In this document: one piece after another, positions 46,226-55,539 of the stretch | How positions within the stretch are numbered: the stretch's first letter is position 1 | How the letters are laid out: each line of letters begins with the position of its first letter | From: Phyllobacterium sp. T1293 | GTDB lineage: Bacteria; Pseudomonadota; Alphaproteobacteria; Rhizobiales; Rhizobiaceae | Reading direction: 5' to 3' | DNA: 64,000 nt | Assembly: GCF_020731415.2 (NCBI RefSeq) | Contig: NZ_CP088273.1 | Span: forward strand, 1,989,001 to 2,053,000 | Notes under the pieces: model-generated | Told to the model about the DNA's origin: nothing | Database searches by the model: none | The model's input: only the letters and a program-made list of their open reading frames with translations | Translations under genes and position numbers: made by a program

Positions 46226-46582
46226 ATGAACAGGCCGAACCACCAGATTATCGTCTGCACACTGTGCAAGGCTTCCGACGGCGTATCACAGCCGGGGCAG
46301 GACCTTGTCGACAGGCTTGCAGCGGAACTTAATGGCGATCCCGCCTATGAGGTACGCGGTGTCGGCTGCATGGCGGGCTGCGGACATCCCTGCACCGTCG
46401 CGTTTCGATCCCCTGACAAGGCGCAATATCTCTTCGGCGATATCTGCCCCGACGCCAATTTTGCCGACCTTATCGATTTTGCCCGGATGTATCAGCGCCT
46501 CGATGACGGCTGGTCCAAGGCGTCGCAGCGCCCGCCTGGCCTTTACGACAAGACACTCGCACGCATTCCTGCACATCTATGA
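46226..46582 (+). CDS. DUF1636 family metal-binding protein
   Basis: 118 residues with a ferredoxin-like thiol arrangement: C-T-L-C near residue 10 and C-x3-C-x3-C (VGCMAGCGHPCTVAF) near residue 55, as in DUF1636 proteins, formerly 'predicted metal-binding protein'. Family members are found with cobalamin or cobalt genes in alphaproteobacteria. It is the first gene after the riboswitch and precedes the transporter, suggesting a cobalt- or corrinoid-handling role. ATG 46226 fits the family; a frame from 46151 runs through the riboswitch region. Confidence 0.82.
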   Translation: MNRPNHQIIVCTLCKASDGVSQPGQDLVDRLAAELNGDPAYEVRGVGCMAGCGHPCTVAFRSPDKAQYLFGDICPDANFADLIDFARMYQRLDDGWSKASQRPPGLYDKTLARIPAHL

Positions 46583-46712
46583 CACAGCAGGCATTGACCA
46601 ATGTTATAACGTTACTATACGAGAACGATGTGCCTGATATGGCACGACAGAGTTTACCGATTTGGGACCCAGCACCATGTGTTTTGCCTGCAGTCAAGGA
46701 CATCATCAGCCC

Positions 46713-47522
46713 ATGAACAACATCGTCATGCGCGCCGACGACGTGACATTTCGCACCTCCGGCCAGACGCTCGTCGACGAAACCTCGCTCGATATTGAGC
46801 AAGGTTCGCGGCTCGCCATTATCGGCCCGAATGGCGCCGGAAAATCCACGCTGCTGCGCATGCTGGCGGGTCTGCTACGCCCCTCCTCCGGCAGTGTTTA
46901 TATCGAAGGCACACCTATTGACCGGTTGAAACCCAGAGAAAGGGCAAGACGCTTCGCCTTTGTCGGCCAGACCGATGCGCCTGACCATCAGTTGCTGGTG
47001 GAGGATTATGTCTCGCTTGGCCGTATTCCGCATATGGGCGCTCTGACCAGGGCCGGAGATCGCGATATCGTGGCGGAGGCGCTGCTGCGTGCCAAGGTTG
47101 CCCAGTTTTCCAGCCGCCCCATAGGTTCGCTCTCCGGTGGTGAGAGGCAACGCGTGCAACTGGCTCGTGCGATTGCCCAGCAGCCTGATATTCTGTTTCT
47201 GGATGAACCCACCAACCACCTCGATCCGAAAGCGCGCAGCGAATTGCTGGCGCTTGTCGCCGGGCTCGACGTGACTGTCATCGCCGTGCTGCACGACCTG
47301 CCGCTTGTCGCGCCCTTTGCCACCCATGTTGCCGTCATGCACAGCGCGCAGCTGGTCGCCATTGGCACGCCGGATGAAACACTGACGCCGCGCATTGTCA
47401 GCGATGTCTTTGATCTCGACGTATTGCGCCTGCGCCACCCCTCGCAAGATCGCGACCTCATGGTGTTCGAAGCACCGAAACCAACAACAACAATACAATC
47501 TGCTCAGCTACGGAGAATTTAA
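46713..47522 (+). CDS. FecCD-type ABC transporter ATPase (BtuD/FecE-like)
   Basis: 269 residues: Walker A GPNGAGKST, signature LSGGERQRVQLARA, Walker B ILFLDEPTNHLD and VLHDLPLVAPF switch. The RARRFAFVGQTDAPDHQLLVEDYV Q-loop region is that of siderophore/cobalamin ATPases. Three ATGs are possible (46677, 46713, 46728); I choose 46713, where the homologous segment starts. The TAA stop overlaps the ATG of the binding protein gene (TAATG). Confidence 0.88.
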   Translation: MNNIVMRADDVTFRTSGQTLVDETSLDIEQGSRLAIIGPNGAGKSTLLRMLAGLLRPSSGSVYIEGTPIDRLKPRERARRFAFVGQTDAPDHQLLVEDYVSLGRIPHMGALTRAGDRDIVAEALLRAKVAQFSSRPIGSLSGGERQRVQLARAIAQQPDILFLDEPTNHLDPKARSELLALVAGLDVTVIAVLHDLPLVAPFATHVAVMHSAQLVAIGTPDETLTPRIVSDVFDLDVLRLRHPSQDRDLMVFEAPKPTTTIQSAQLRRI

Positions 47523-48469
47523 TGAAAAGAACGTTGCTCGCCCTCGCTTTGTCGGCGCTATCTGCGCCCGCATGGGCGTTTCCTGTTACCGTTGACAGCT
47601 GCGGCAAGCCGCTGACCTTTGACGCCGCTCCCAAGCGCGCGGTCATTCAGGACATCAATATGAGCGAAATGGCTTTTGCTCTGCACCTGCAACCCTCCAT
47701 AGTCGGGGTTTCGGGCATTACAGGCTGGTACAAGCTGGATGACGCTTTCAAAAAGCAGCAGGGTTCCATCCCCGAACTTGCGCCCAAATATCCGACGCTG
47801 GAAAATCTCGTCGCCGTTGAGCCCGACTTTTTCTTTGCGGGCTGGAATTACGGCATGAAACCCGGTGGCGAAGTCACGCCCGATACGCTTGCGCCACATG
47901 GCATCAAGACCCTTGAGCTGACCGAAAGCTGCATTCATCTCGACAAGAACCGGCCAGCCGCCACCATGGACCTGCTCTACGGCGACATGGAAAAGCTGGG
48001 CAAGATTTTCGGCAAGGAAGATGACGCAAACAAGCTGGTCAGCGGCTGGAAGACCGAGCTTGCCGGCCTCAAGACCAAGATCGGCGACAAGAGCGGCACC
48101 CGCGTGTTCCTCTATGATTCAGGCGAGGACAAGCCGTTCACCGCAGGCAAATTCGCCATTCCGACGGCGATGATCAGCGAAGCCGGTGGCAGCAATATCA
48201 TGGCCGATCTCGACACAAGCTGGGGCACCACCTCGTGGGAAACCGTGGCCACACGCAATCCTGAGTTCCTCGTGCTCCTCGATTATCAGGATGATGCGGG
48301 CTACCAGAAACTGCTCGACTTCCTCAAATCGCATTCGGCGATGAAGGAAACCGACGCGGTGAAGAACAATCGCTTCGTCGCCCTGCGCTATGCGGAACTG
48401 ACGCCCGGCCCCGCCAATATCGAGGCGATCGTCAAGATGGCCAAGGCGATGCACCCGGAAGCATTCTGA
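47522..48469 (+). CDS. FecCD-type ABC transporter substrate-binding protein (BtuF-like)
   Basis: 315 residues beginning with a Sec signal (MKRTLLALALSALSAPAWAF). Periplasmic-binding-protein type 2 of the metal-chelate group (Pfam Peripla_BP_2): AVEPDFFFAGW, TMDLLYGDMEKLGKIFG, MISEAGGSNIMADL, RYAELTPGPANIEAIVKMAK. Downstream of a B12 riboswitch, a corrinoid or cobalt-chelate ligand is most likely. Ends TGA directly before the GTG start of the permease gene. Confidence 0.87.
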   Translation: MKRTLLALALSALSAPAWAFPVTVDSCGKPLTFDAAPKRAVIQDINMSEMAFALHLQPSIVGVSGITGWYKLDDAFKKQQGSIPELAPKYPTLENLVAVEPDFFFAGWNYGMKPGGEVTPDTLAPHGIKTLELTESCIHLDKNRPAATMDLLYGDMEKLGKIFGKEDDANKLVSGWKTELAGLKTKIGDKSGTRVFLYDSGEDKPFTAGKFAIPTAMISEAGGSNIMADLDTSWGTTSWETVATRNPEFLVLLDYQDDAGYQKLLDFLKSHSAMKETDAVKNNRFVALRYAELTPGPANIEAIVKMAKAMHPEAF

Positions 48470-49489
48470 GTGCATTCGTCTATCCGTCAGCATCTGATGC
48501 TTATCGTGGGGGTGATGGCCATTCTGGCCCTCGCCCTCATCTCCATTGCCTATGGGGCAACGGTTATCCCGCTCGGTGACGTGCTGCGCGCGCTTGCCCA
48601 TGCCTCCGGGCTCTCCGATACCGCTGTTCAGGGTCCTGTTGGCAAGATCATTGTTGATTTGCGCCTGCCGCGGGTGATCCTCGCCATTTGCGTGGGCGCC
48701 GGGCTCGGCATTATCGGTGCGCTCTTGCAAACCGTCACCCGCAATGATCTCGCCGATCCATTCCTTTTCGGCCTTTCCAATGGCGCGGCAGCGGGAGCGG
48801 TCTGCGTGATTACAATCATCGGCGACCGATTCGGCATCTGGACCCTGCCGATTGCCGCATTCAGCGGCGGCATGCTGGCGGCCATTGTCGTGCTCATGCT
48901 GGTGCGGCGCGTGCAGGGACAGGGGCCGGAACGGCTGATCCTTGCGGGGCTTGCCGTCTCGTTCCTCTTTGCAGCGCTGACCAACTATATGGTGTTTGCC
49001 GGTGATCAGCGCGCCGCCCATTCGGTGATGTTCTGGACCCTTGGCGGCCTCGGCCTTGCCCGCTGGGAAAACCTGCCGCTGGCGCTTGTCGGCCTTGCGG
49101 CGATCCTCATCTACGCGCTTTACAACCACCGCAATCTGGATGCGCTATTGGCGGGCGAAAACACGGCGGAAAGCCTTGGCATCCGGGTGACACGCATCCG
49201 CAACACGGTGTTCATCGTCTGCGCTTTCTCAACCGCGATTTTTGTGTCCGTGGCCGGTGTCATCGGTTTCGTCGGCCTGATGATCCCGCATATTGCCCGG
49301 CGTTTTTCGGGCCAACTGCATGCGGGGCTGATTGTGACCTGCGCCCTGCTGGGTGCAACGCTGATCCTCCTGAGCGACCTCGCCGCGCGTTTGCTGCTGG
49401 CACCACAGGAACTACCCATCGGTATTGTCACCAGTTCCATCGGTGCGTTTTTTGTGGTGACGGTGCTGTTGAGGAAACGGCCGGGGTAG
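48470..49489 (+). CDS. FecCD-type ABC transporter permease (BtuC-like)
   Basis: 339 residues with nine or ten membrane segments. Features of the FecCD/BtuC family: LRLPRVILAICVGAGLGIIGALLQTVTRNDLADPFLFGLSNGAAAGA and the cytoplasmic loop GIRVTRIRN and VSVAGVIGFVGLMIPHIARR. GTG start at 48470 immediately follows the previous stop. It completes an ATPase-binding protein-permease set under riboswitch control. Confidence 0.93.
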   Translation: MHSSIRQHLMLIVGVMAILALALISIAYGATVIPLGDVLRALAHASGLSDTAVQGPVGKIIVDLRLPRVILAICVGAGLGIIGALLQTVTRNDLADPFLFGLSNGAAAGAVCVITIIGDRFGIWTLPIAAFSGGMLAAIVVLMLVRRVQGQGPERLILAGLAVSFLFAALTNYMVFAGDQRAAHSVMFWTLGGLGLARWENLPLALVGLAAILIYALYNHRNLDALLAGENTAESLGIRVTRIRNTVFIVCAFSTAIFVSVAGVIGFVGLMIPHIARRFSGQLHAGLIVTCALLGATLILLSDLAARLLLAPQELPIGIVTSSIGAFFVVTVLLRKRPG

Positions 49490-49505
49490 CAATTCTTGCA
49501 AAATT

Positions 49506-49536
49506 GCCTATCTAGGCCTATGCTTAGGCATATGCC
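49506..49536. promoter_or_regulatory. Overlapping palindromes at the VapBC promoter
   Basis: Three nested inverted repeats: GCCTA-TC-TAGGC (49506-49517), GCCTA-TGCT-TAGGC (49516-49529) and GGCATATGCC (49527-49536). They lie 18 to 50 bases before the antitoxin start and are the expected operator of a VapB-VapC complex. Confidence 0.72.
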
Positions 49537-49554
49537 AACAAAGGAGATTCCACC

Positions 49555-49791
49555 ATGCAGGAACGACAGGTAAAATTATTTCGCAATGGCAGGAATCAGG
49601 CGGTGAGAATCCCGGTGGAATTTGAAATGCCGGGCGATACCGCAATCATGCACCGTGAGGGCAACCGGCTGATTATCGAGCCTGTGAAACAACGGTCCTT
49701 GATTGAATTTCTGGCAAATCTCGAACCACTCGCTGACGAGTTTCCTGATGTCGACGAAGGGCTGCTCCCACTGCGTGAGATCGACCTATGA
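49555..49791 (+). CDS. vapB: VapB/VagC-type antitoxin (AbrB fold)
   Basis: 78 residues. The N-terminal part is an AbrB-type hairpin (QVKLFRNGRNQAVRIPVEFEMPGD), which binds DNA. The acidic C-terminal end (DEFPDVDEGLLPLREIDL) is the toxin-neutralising tail. Starts after GGAGATTCCACC and overlaps the toxin gene (ATGA). It should repress the pair through the palindromes upstream. Confidence 0.88.
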   Translation: MQERQVKLFRNGRNQAVRIPVEFEMPGDTAIMHREGNRLIIEPVKQRSLIEFLANLEPLADEFPDVDEGLLPLREIDL

Positions 49792-50186
49792 CGCATACCC
49801 ACATGCTCGACACCAATATGATTTCAGGTTTGATACGCCACCAAAACAGCCATTTAACGGAGAAGGTCAGGCAGCATAGCAAAACGGTCTGCACGAGCAT
49901 TATCGTGGCAGCAGAACTTCGCTATGGGGTAGACAAGAAGGGCTCCGTACATTTGCGCGCGCGCATTGAAGAATTGCTGTCGATTATCGACGTTTTGCCG
50001 TTTGAAGGCCCTGCGGACATGCATTATGCCCGCATCCGCAATGAGCTTGAGGCGGCAGGAAAGACGATCGGCCCCAATGATCTTCTGATTGCAGCTCACG
50101 CCTGCGCGACCGGCACGGTACTGGTGACCGACAATATGAAAGAGTTCAACCGCGTCCCCGGTCTCCAAATCGAAAACTGGCTATAG
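49788..50186 (+). CDS. vapC: VapC-type PIN-domain ribonuclease toxin
   Basis: 132 residues. PIN acidic residues are visible: MLDTN (Asp at residue 8), AELRYGV (Glu at about residue 43), GPNDLLIAAHA (Asp near 98) and TDNMKEF (Asp near 116), making the four-acid Mg2+ site. Family members cut initiator tRNA or other RNA and stop growth when freed from VapB. Its last six bases overlap the convergent cysQ gene end. The pair lies between the B12 transporter and the sulfur genes. Confidence 0.92.
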   Translation: MTHTHMLDTNMISGLIRHQNSHLTEKVRQHSKTVCTSIIVAAELRYGVDKKGSVHLRARIEELLSIIDVLPFEGPADMHYARIRNELEAAGKTIGPNDLLIAAHACATGTVLVTDNMKEFNRVPGLQIENWL

Positions 50187-50996
50187 CTTTCCCCAAGCGA
50201 CAAAATTTGGATTGGCGAAATCGGCATCATCGGCCTGATTGCGGCGGCCATAGGTTAGTGCATTGCCGTCAAGCGTCAGTGTGATACCGCCCGCCGCGCG
50301 CAAAACTGCATCACCGGCTGCCGTGTCCCATTCCATCGTCCGGCCAAAACGCGGATAGATATCCGCCTCGCCCCGCGCCAACAGCCCGAATTTCAGCGAT
50401 GAGCCGACGGAAACACAGTCTGTCACGCTGAACTTTTCAAGATAGGCATCGGTTTCCGGCGTGCGATGCGAGCGGCTGGCGACGGCAATCAGCGTGTCGG
50501 GCACTTGGCGGCAGGAAATTGCCCTGCGTGCAGTAATACTACCGCCCTCGCCGACCGTTACCTCCTGCGCACCGGTGTCTCCACCCGTGAACAGAACGCC
50601 GCGAACAGGCGCATAGACAACACCCAGAACCGGGGCGCCTTTTTCAATCAACGCGATATTCACGGTGAAATCGCCGTTGCGGCTGACGAATTCACGCGTG
50701 CCATCAAGCGGATCGACCAGATAAAAACGCGCACCAAGATCACCGGGCACATGGCCGCCGGAGATTTCCTCTTCCGCAACCATAGGAATATCGGGCGTTG
50801 CTTTAATGAGCGCCGCCTGAATGATCGCTTCGGCGGCATGATCAGCCTCCGTCACCGGTGATTTGTCGTCCTTCAGTTCGAAGTCGCAACCCTCGGCGTA
50901 GATGCGCAGGATTTCCTGCCCGGCTGATATGGCGGTGGTTTCGAGGATGGCAAGGAGAGTGGTGTGATTGATGACTGGGAGGTCGGCGTATGTCAT
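50181..50996 (-). CDS. cysQ: 3'(2'),5'-bisphosphate nucleotidase CysQ
   Basis: 271 residues of the inositol-phosphatase superfamily: SPVTEADHAAE and MVAEEE, then LVDPLDGTREFVSRNGDFTVNIAL (the DPLDGT metal motif) and MEWDTAAGDAVLRAAGG. The sequence DGTREF..NGDF distinguishes CysQ from inositol monophosphatases. It removes phosphate from PAP, recycling the by-product of PAPS use, consistent with its position beside cysDNC. The ATG at 50996 is the first base of a 50-bp palindrome arm, whose GAGGGGGG supplies its ribosome binding site. Confidence 0.9.
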   Translation of the reverse strand: MTYADLPVINHTTLLAILETTAISAGQEILRIYAEGCDFELKDDKSPVTEADHAAEAIIQAALIKATPDIPMVAEEEISGGHVPGDLGARFYLVDPLDGTREFVSRNGDFTVNIALIEKGAPVLGVVYAPVRGVLFTGGDTGAQEVTVGEGGSITARRAISCRQVPDTLIAVASRSHRTPETDAYLEKFSVTDCVSVGSSLKFGLLARGEADIYPRFGRTMEWDTAAGDAVLRAAGGITLTLDGNALTYGRRNQADDADFANPNFVAWGKL

Positions 50997-51159
50997 TCAC
51001 CCCCCTCTGCCCTGTCGGGCATCTCCCCCACAAGGGGGGAGATCAGCTGTATTACTGCTTTCGCGAAATTTGATACGTTTGCTGTTGTGCAAAGGCGTTA
51101 CTGTCAATGTGATCTCCCCCCTTGTGGGGGAGATGCCCGACAGGGCAGAGGGGGGTGAA
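50996..51159. repeat. Family D palindrome with perfect 50-bp arms
   Basis: Arms at 50996-51045 and 51110-51159 are exact reverse complements over all 50 bases (core CTGTCGGGCATCTCCCCC). The loop is 64 bases, 51046-51109. It lies in the 176 bases between cysNC stop and cysQ start, touching the cysQ ATG. In mRNA it could fold into an extremely stable hairpin that hides the cysQ ribosome binding site. Confidence 0.95.
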
Positions 51160-51172
51160 ATGCACACCACCG

Positions 51173-53110
51173 CTAAATCGACCACGAACTTTGATCGTAG
51201 TTGAAAATAATACCATGGTCGGTCAAGAGCTTTTCCACCTCAGATGCAAGAGCCTCGGTCGTGCGGCCAACCGTGTGCAGGTGCAGTTCAGGATTTTCTG
51301 GCGGTTCATAGGGCGAGTCGACGCCGGTGAAATTCTTGATCTCGCCGCGCAAGGCTTTTGCATAGAGCCCCTTGGGATCGCGGCGGGCGCATTCCTCGAA
51401 TGGTGTATCGACGAAGACTTCCAAAAACTCGCCATCACCGAGAAGCTCGCGCACCATGCGGCGTTCCGACCGGAAAGGCGAGATGAACGAAACGAGCACG
51501 ATCAGGCCCGCATCCACCATCAGCTTGGCGACTTCGCCGACGCGGCGGATGTTTTCCACCCGGTCTTCTTCGGTGAAGCCAAGGTCACGGTTAAGCCCAT
51601 GGCGCACATTGTCGCCATCAAGAATATAGGTGTGTTTGCCGAGTGATGAGAGGCGCTTTTCAACGAGGTTGGCAACCGTCGATTTGCCAGAGCCCGAAAG
51701 ACCGGTGAACCAGATCACCGCGGGTTTCTGGTTCTTCTGGTCGGCGCGCGAGGCCTTGCTGACATCAAGCGCCTGCCAATGCACATTGGATGCACGGCGC
51801 AGGCCGAAGTCGATCATACCGGCGCCAACAGTCGCATTGGTGAGGCGGTCGATGAGAATGAACGAACCGGTGGAGCGGTTCGACTTATAGGGATCGAACG
51901 CAATCGGCTCCTGCGCCGAAATATTGACGACGCCCACCTCATTGAGGTCAAGCGATTTGGCCGCCTCCTGCGCGAAGCTGTTGATATCGATTCTGTATTT
52001 GAGATCCGTGATCGTCGCCGTCGCCTGATCGGTTTCCGTGCGCAGGATATAGGAGCGGCCCGGAATCAACGCGTGTTCGGAGAACCAGACGAGATGCGCG
52101 GCAAACTGATCCGCAACTTCAGGACGCGCACCCGGCGCTACCAGCATATTGCCGCGCGAGACTTCAACCTCATCCTCCAGCACCAGCGTTACCGCCTGCC
52201 CTTCAACCGCACGGTCGAGATCGCCATCCTGCGTGACAACACGCTTCACCCGCGAGGATTTGCCTGATTTGGCTACGACAACCTCATCACCCGGCGCAAC
52301 GACACCCGAAGCTATGGTGCCGGAAAAACCGCGGAAATCGAGATTGGGCCGGTTGACATATTGCACCGGAAAACGAAACGGACGCTCTTCATCCGCATCC
52401 GCAAGCGGCACATTTTCGAGGTGCTCAAGCAGCGCCGGTCCCTTGTACCAGGGTATGTTGGCGGAGGCGGATATCACATTGTCGCCAAAGCGCGCCGACA
52501 GCGGAATGGGCTGGATCGACTGGAAACCGAGCTTATCGGCAAACTCCTGATAATCGGCAACGATCCTGTCGAAAATCTCCTCGGAATAGTCAACCAGATC
52601 GATCTTGTTGATAGCCAGCACGATATTGCGGATACCGAGCAGCGAAGCGATGAAACTGTGGCGGCGTGTCTGCCGCAAAATGCCCTGCCGCGCATCGACA
52701 AGCACAATGGCAAGATCGGCAGTGGACGCGCCGGTTGCCATGTTGCGTGTATATTGTTCATGGCCCGGCGTATCGGCGACAATGAACTTGCGCTTCGGCG
52801 TCGAGAAAAAGCGGTAGGCAACGTCAATGGTGATGCCCTGCTCGCGCTCGGCCTCAAGCCCATCGACCAGCAGCGCGAAATCGATATCCTCGCCATTGGT
52901 GCCGTGCTTGCGGCTATCATTCTGCAGCGCGGCAAGCTGATCCTCGAAGATCAGCTTGGTGTCATAAAGCAGACGGCCGATCAATGTCGACTTGCCATCA
53001 TCAACTGAACCGCAGGTGAGAAAGCGCAGCAGCGATTTCTTTTCCTGCTCGGCCATATAGGCGCGGATTTCCTCGGCAGCGGAAGCCTTGATCGGGGCAA
53101 TAGTGTTCAT
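51173..53110 (-). CDS. cysNC: Bifunctional sulfate adenylyltransferase subunit 1 / adenylylsulfate kinase
   Basis: 645 residues. Residues 25-450 are the CysN GTPase: [12 protein letters not shown] (P loop), [17 protein letters not shown], and NKIDLVDYS. Residues 460-645 are the APS kinase Cys[10 protein letters not shown] and [31 protein letters not shown]. The fusion, as in rhizobial NodQ/CysNC, makes APS from sulfate with GTP hydrolysis and phosphorylates it to PAPS. ATGA overlap with cysD. PAPS feeds cysteine synthesis or sulfation. Confidence 0.96.
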   Translation of the reverse strand: MNTIAPIKASAAEEIRAYMAEQEKKSLLRFLTCGSVDDGKSTLIGRLLYDTKLIFEDQLAALQNDSRKHGTNGEDIDFALLVDGLEAEREQGITIDVAYRFFSTPKRKFIVADTPGHEQYTRNMATGASTADLAIVLVDARQGILRQTRRHSFIASLLGIRNIVLAINKIDLVDYSEEIFDRIVADYQEFADKLGFQSIQPIPLSARFGDNVISASANIPWYKGPALLEHLENVPLADADEERPFRFPVQYVNRPNLDFRGFSGTIASGVVAPGDEVVVAKSGKSSRVKRVVTQDGDLDRAVEGQAVTLVLEDEVEVSRGNMLVAPGARPEVADQFAAHLVWFSEHALIPGRSYILRTETDQATATITDLKYRIDINSFAQEAAKSLDLNEVGVVNISAQEPIAFDPYKSNRSTGSFILIDRLTNATVGAGMIDFGLRRASNVHWQALDVSKASRADQKNQKPAVIWFTGLSGSGKSTVANLVEKRLSSLGKHTYILDGDNVRHGLNRDLGFTEEDRVENIRRVGEVAKLMVDAGLIVLVSFISPFRSERRMVRELLGDGEFLEVFVDTPFEECARRDPKGLYAKALRGEIKNFTGVDSPYEPPENPELHLHTVGRTTEALASEVEKLLTDHGIIFNYDQSSWSI

Positions 53111-54015
53111 CAGAAATAGCCCTCGCGCTTCTTCTTCTCCATTGATCCCGCTTCGTCCTTGTCGATCAGGCGTCCCTGCCGCTCGGATGTGCGGGCGATC
53201 AGCATTTCGCTGACAATCTCGGGCAGCGTCACCGCATCGGATTCAATTGCACCGGTCAGAGGATAGCAGCCCAGCGTGCGAAAGCGAACGAGCTTTTCCT
53301 CAAGCACTTCGCCGGGGAGTAATTGCATGCGCTCATCATCACGCATGATCAACATGCCATCGCGCTCCACCACTGGCCGCTTGGCCGCGTAATAGAGCGG
53401 AACAATCGGGATATTCTCCTGCAGGATGTACTGCCAGATATCGAGTTCGGTCCAGTTGGAGATGGGGAAAACGCGGATGGATTCGCCCTTGGCAACACGG
53501 GTATTGTAGATCTTCCACATCTCAGGGCGCTGGTTCTTCGGGTCCCAGGAATGCTGGGCATTGCGGAACGAGAAAATACGCTCCTTGGCGCGGGACTTTT
53601 CCTCATCGCGCCGCGCACCGCCAAAGGCTGCGTCAAAGCCATATTTGCCGAGCGCCTGGCGCAGGCCAACGGTTTTCATGATGTGGGTGTGGGTGTTCGA
53701 CCCATGTACGAACGGGCTGATGCCCTGATCGATGCCTTCCTGATTGCTGTGAACCAGCAGATCAAAGCCGAGACGCTTTGCTTCTGAATCACGAAACGCG
53801 ATCATCTCCTTGAATTTCCAAGTGGTGTCGACGTGCAAAAAAGGAAATGGCGGTTTGGCCGGATAGAAGGCCTTCATCGCCAGATGCAGCATGACGGAAG
53901 AGTCCTTACCGATGGAATACAGCATCACCGGCTTGGAAAATGTCGCGGCAACCTCGCGGAAAATATGGATTGCTTCGGCTTCAAGACGCTGAAGGTGCGT
54001 CAGGCTCTTGGTCAT
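53110..54015 (-). CDS. cysD: Sulfate adenylyltransferase subunit 2
   Basis: 301 residues of the PP-loop ATP pyrophosphatase type: [20 protein letters not shown] (SxGKDS loop), [53 protein letters not shown]. Works with CysN to make adenylylsulfate. ATG 54015 gives the standard family length; an in-frame start at 54219 would add 68 unconserved residues. First gene of cysD-cysNC-cysQ. Confidence 0.94.
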   Translation of the reverse strand: MTKSLTHLQRLEAEAIHIFREVAATFSKPVMLYSIGKDSSVMLHLAMKAFYPAKPPFPFLHVDTTWKFKEMIAFRDSEAKRLGFDLLVHSNQEGIDQGISPFVHGSNTHTHIMKTVGLRQALGKYGFDAAFGGARRDEEKSRAKERIFSFRNAQHSWDPKNQRPEMWKIYNTRVAKGESIRVFPISNWTELDIWQYILQENIPIVPLYYAAKRPVVERDGMLIMRDDERMQLLPGEVLEEKLVRFRTLGCYPLTGAIESDAVTLPEIVSEMLIARTSERQGRLIDKDEAGSMEKKKREGYF

Positions 54016-54502
54016 GAAAATACTATCCACTGCTTTTCGGGCCACTGTGTTTCGAAAACCTCCGGGTTGCCCCGGTTTCCGCTTCGATTTCCAGATGTTC
54101 GCCGCAACAAATATCGATCCAATTTTTCGGCTTCTTACGACTTGCCGAACCGTGCGGCAACCATAGTGGAACGCCCTGCATGAAGAAAAGGATGGTTTCA
54201 CAAGGCAAGGCAAATTCACGCCAATTTATTGCTGCGAACGTCTGAAATATAAGAACATCATTCCAGCGAAGTTGAAAGCAAGAGTCTGACTTTTTCAAAA
54301 AAGCCGATCTGTGGAAAATTGATCCAGCAAAATTCACTGCCGGAACCGCCAATCAGAGATCATTTATATCAGGACGCCGTCGGTGGTAGTCGTTTTAGCC
54401 AAACATTACACATACATTACGATTGACCGAAATGATCATCTCTCCTAGATGCTTGTGAAAATTAATGAATTTGAATTCACCAGAAGTTCCGGAATTGATT
54501 TC
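54016..54502. other. Divergent intergenic region upstream of cysD
   Basis: No gene is evident. It should hold the promoters of cysD (minus) and of the glycosyltransferase (plus). Runs of T/A near 54280-54310 are likely promoter or upstream elements. No riboswitch or palindromic repeat recognised here. Confidence 0.4.
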
Positions 54503-55300
54503 ATGGACATTTGTACTTTTTGGTATGGGCCGCGCCTGCGGGAAGTTGATCGGGTCTGTCTGGCATCCATGGCGATGACCGGGCAACGCGTGAAACTTTA
54601 CGCGTTTGAAGAAATCGAAAACCTGCCCAAGGGTGTCGAGCTTCACGATGCATCGACCATTCTGGATAAAAAGTATTTCCAGCGTATCGACCCGGATTTT
54701 CCGAATATTGCAAAAGCCAGCCGCGTCATCGGCCAGTTCAGCGATCTGTTTCGCGTCACCCTGATGAAGAAGCAGCAAGGTTTCTGGCTCGATACGGACA
54801 TTTATCTGCTGAAGCAATTTCACCCCGATACCGACAAGCCTTACCTTGCGCGGGAAAACTATTTCCGCCTTGGCGTATCAGCCATGTATCTGCCGCCGGA
54901 TAATCCTGTCATCAGGGAGTTCGACAAATATATGGAAGGAACGGTCATCGTGCCGCCATGGCTCGGCTTTCGCCGCCGCGTCCTGCGCCCGGCATGGTTC
55001 CGCCTGACCGGGCAGAAGATCACACCCGCAACCATAGGTATTACCGCGTTTGCCAATGACGGCGTATCGCGCATGGCCAAGCGCTACGGTTTCTTCAAGA
55101 ATGCCGCGCCGAAGGAAAACTTCTACTATTGGACCGGGCGCGACGCCCTCAAGATTTTTGATCCCGCCTATGGTCTGGAGCCGATCAATCATCCCGATTT
55201 CATCGGATTCCACATCCATAAAAAGGGCCCGACAAATCAGCCTCCGCTGGAGGGCAGTTTTTACCACTGGGCGGTTAATCGCGTTGCTGATTATCTTTGA
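54503..55300 (+). CDS. Glycosyltransferase with DXD motif (capsule-type)
   Basis: 265 residues from ATG 54503 (MDICTFWYGPRLREVDRVCLAS); an ATG at 54449 adds 18 residues and cannot be excluded. The sequence F-R-V-T-L-M-K..GFWLDTDIYLL holds the DXD motif (Asp-Thr-Asp) that binds a nucleotide sugar via metal, as in the Gly_transf_sug / Och1-like family. ITAFANDGVS and the HPDFIGFHIHKK ending fit. It probably adds a hexose to lipopolysaccharide or capsule. It stands alone, downstream of nothing and followed by a repeat cluster. Confidence 0.8.
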   Translation: MDICTFWYGPRLREVDRVCLASMAMTGQRVKLYAFEEIENLPKGVELHDASTILDKKYFQRIDPDFPNIAKASRVIGQFSDLFRVTLMKKQQGFWLDTDIYLLKQFHPDTDKPYLARENYFRLGVSAMYLPPDNPVIREFDKYMEGTVIVPPWLGFRRRVLRPAWFRLTGQKITPATIGITAFANDGVSRMAKRYGFFKNAAPKENFYYWTGRDALKIFDPAYGLEPINHPDFIGFHIHKKGPTNQPPLEGSFYHWAVNRVADYL

Positions 55301-55464
55301 CTTGCCCCCTACCTGATTGAGGGTGGTTGGCAGATCAATCGAGCGTGGTTCGTGGTTCGTGGTTCGACAAGCTCACCATGAGGGAGAGGGGTGATGCAAC
55401 GCTGAGGTCATCGTCAAGGGTGCGGACCTTGCCCTCGTACCTCACCTCTCTGCGTCACCCCAAG

Positions 55465-55539
55465 CACCCATCTCTCCGTCATCCTCGGGCACCCATCTCT
55501 CCGTCATCCTCGGGCACCCACCTCTCCGTCATCCTCGGG
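55465..55539. repeat. 25-bp tandem repeat, three copies
   Basis: Three units of 25 bases (55465-55489, 55490-55514, 55515-55539). Each reads CACCCATCTCTCCGTC then ATCCTCGGG, with one substitution in the third. The unit is the outer end of the family B arm, so it arose by repeated duplication at the left edge of the palindrome. Confidence 0.92.

Noticed and set aside
48119..49129. A 336-codon minus-strand frame over the BtuC-like permease
   Set aside because: His/Gly/Arg-rich antisense translation of membrane-protein codons; the permease on plus is unmistakable.
54016..54448. A long N-terminal extension of cysD up to 54219
   Set aside because: The 68 extra residues are Arg/Lys-rich and not part of the CysD family; ATG 54015 gives the standard length.
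55465..55539. Three 25-bp tandem units considered as a CRISPR array
   Set aside because: The units adjoin without spacers and belong to a palindromic repeat arm; no cas genes are in the window.
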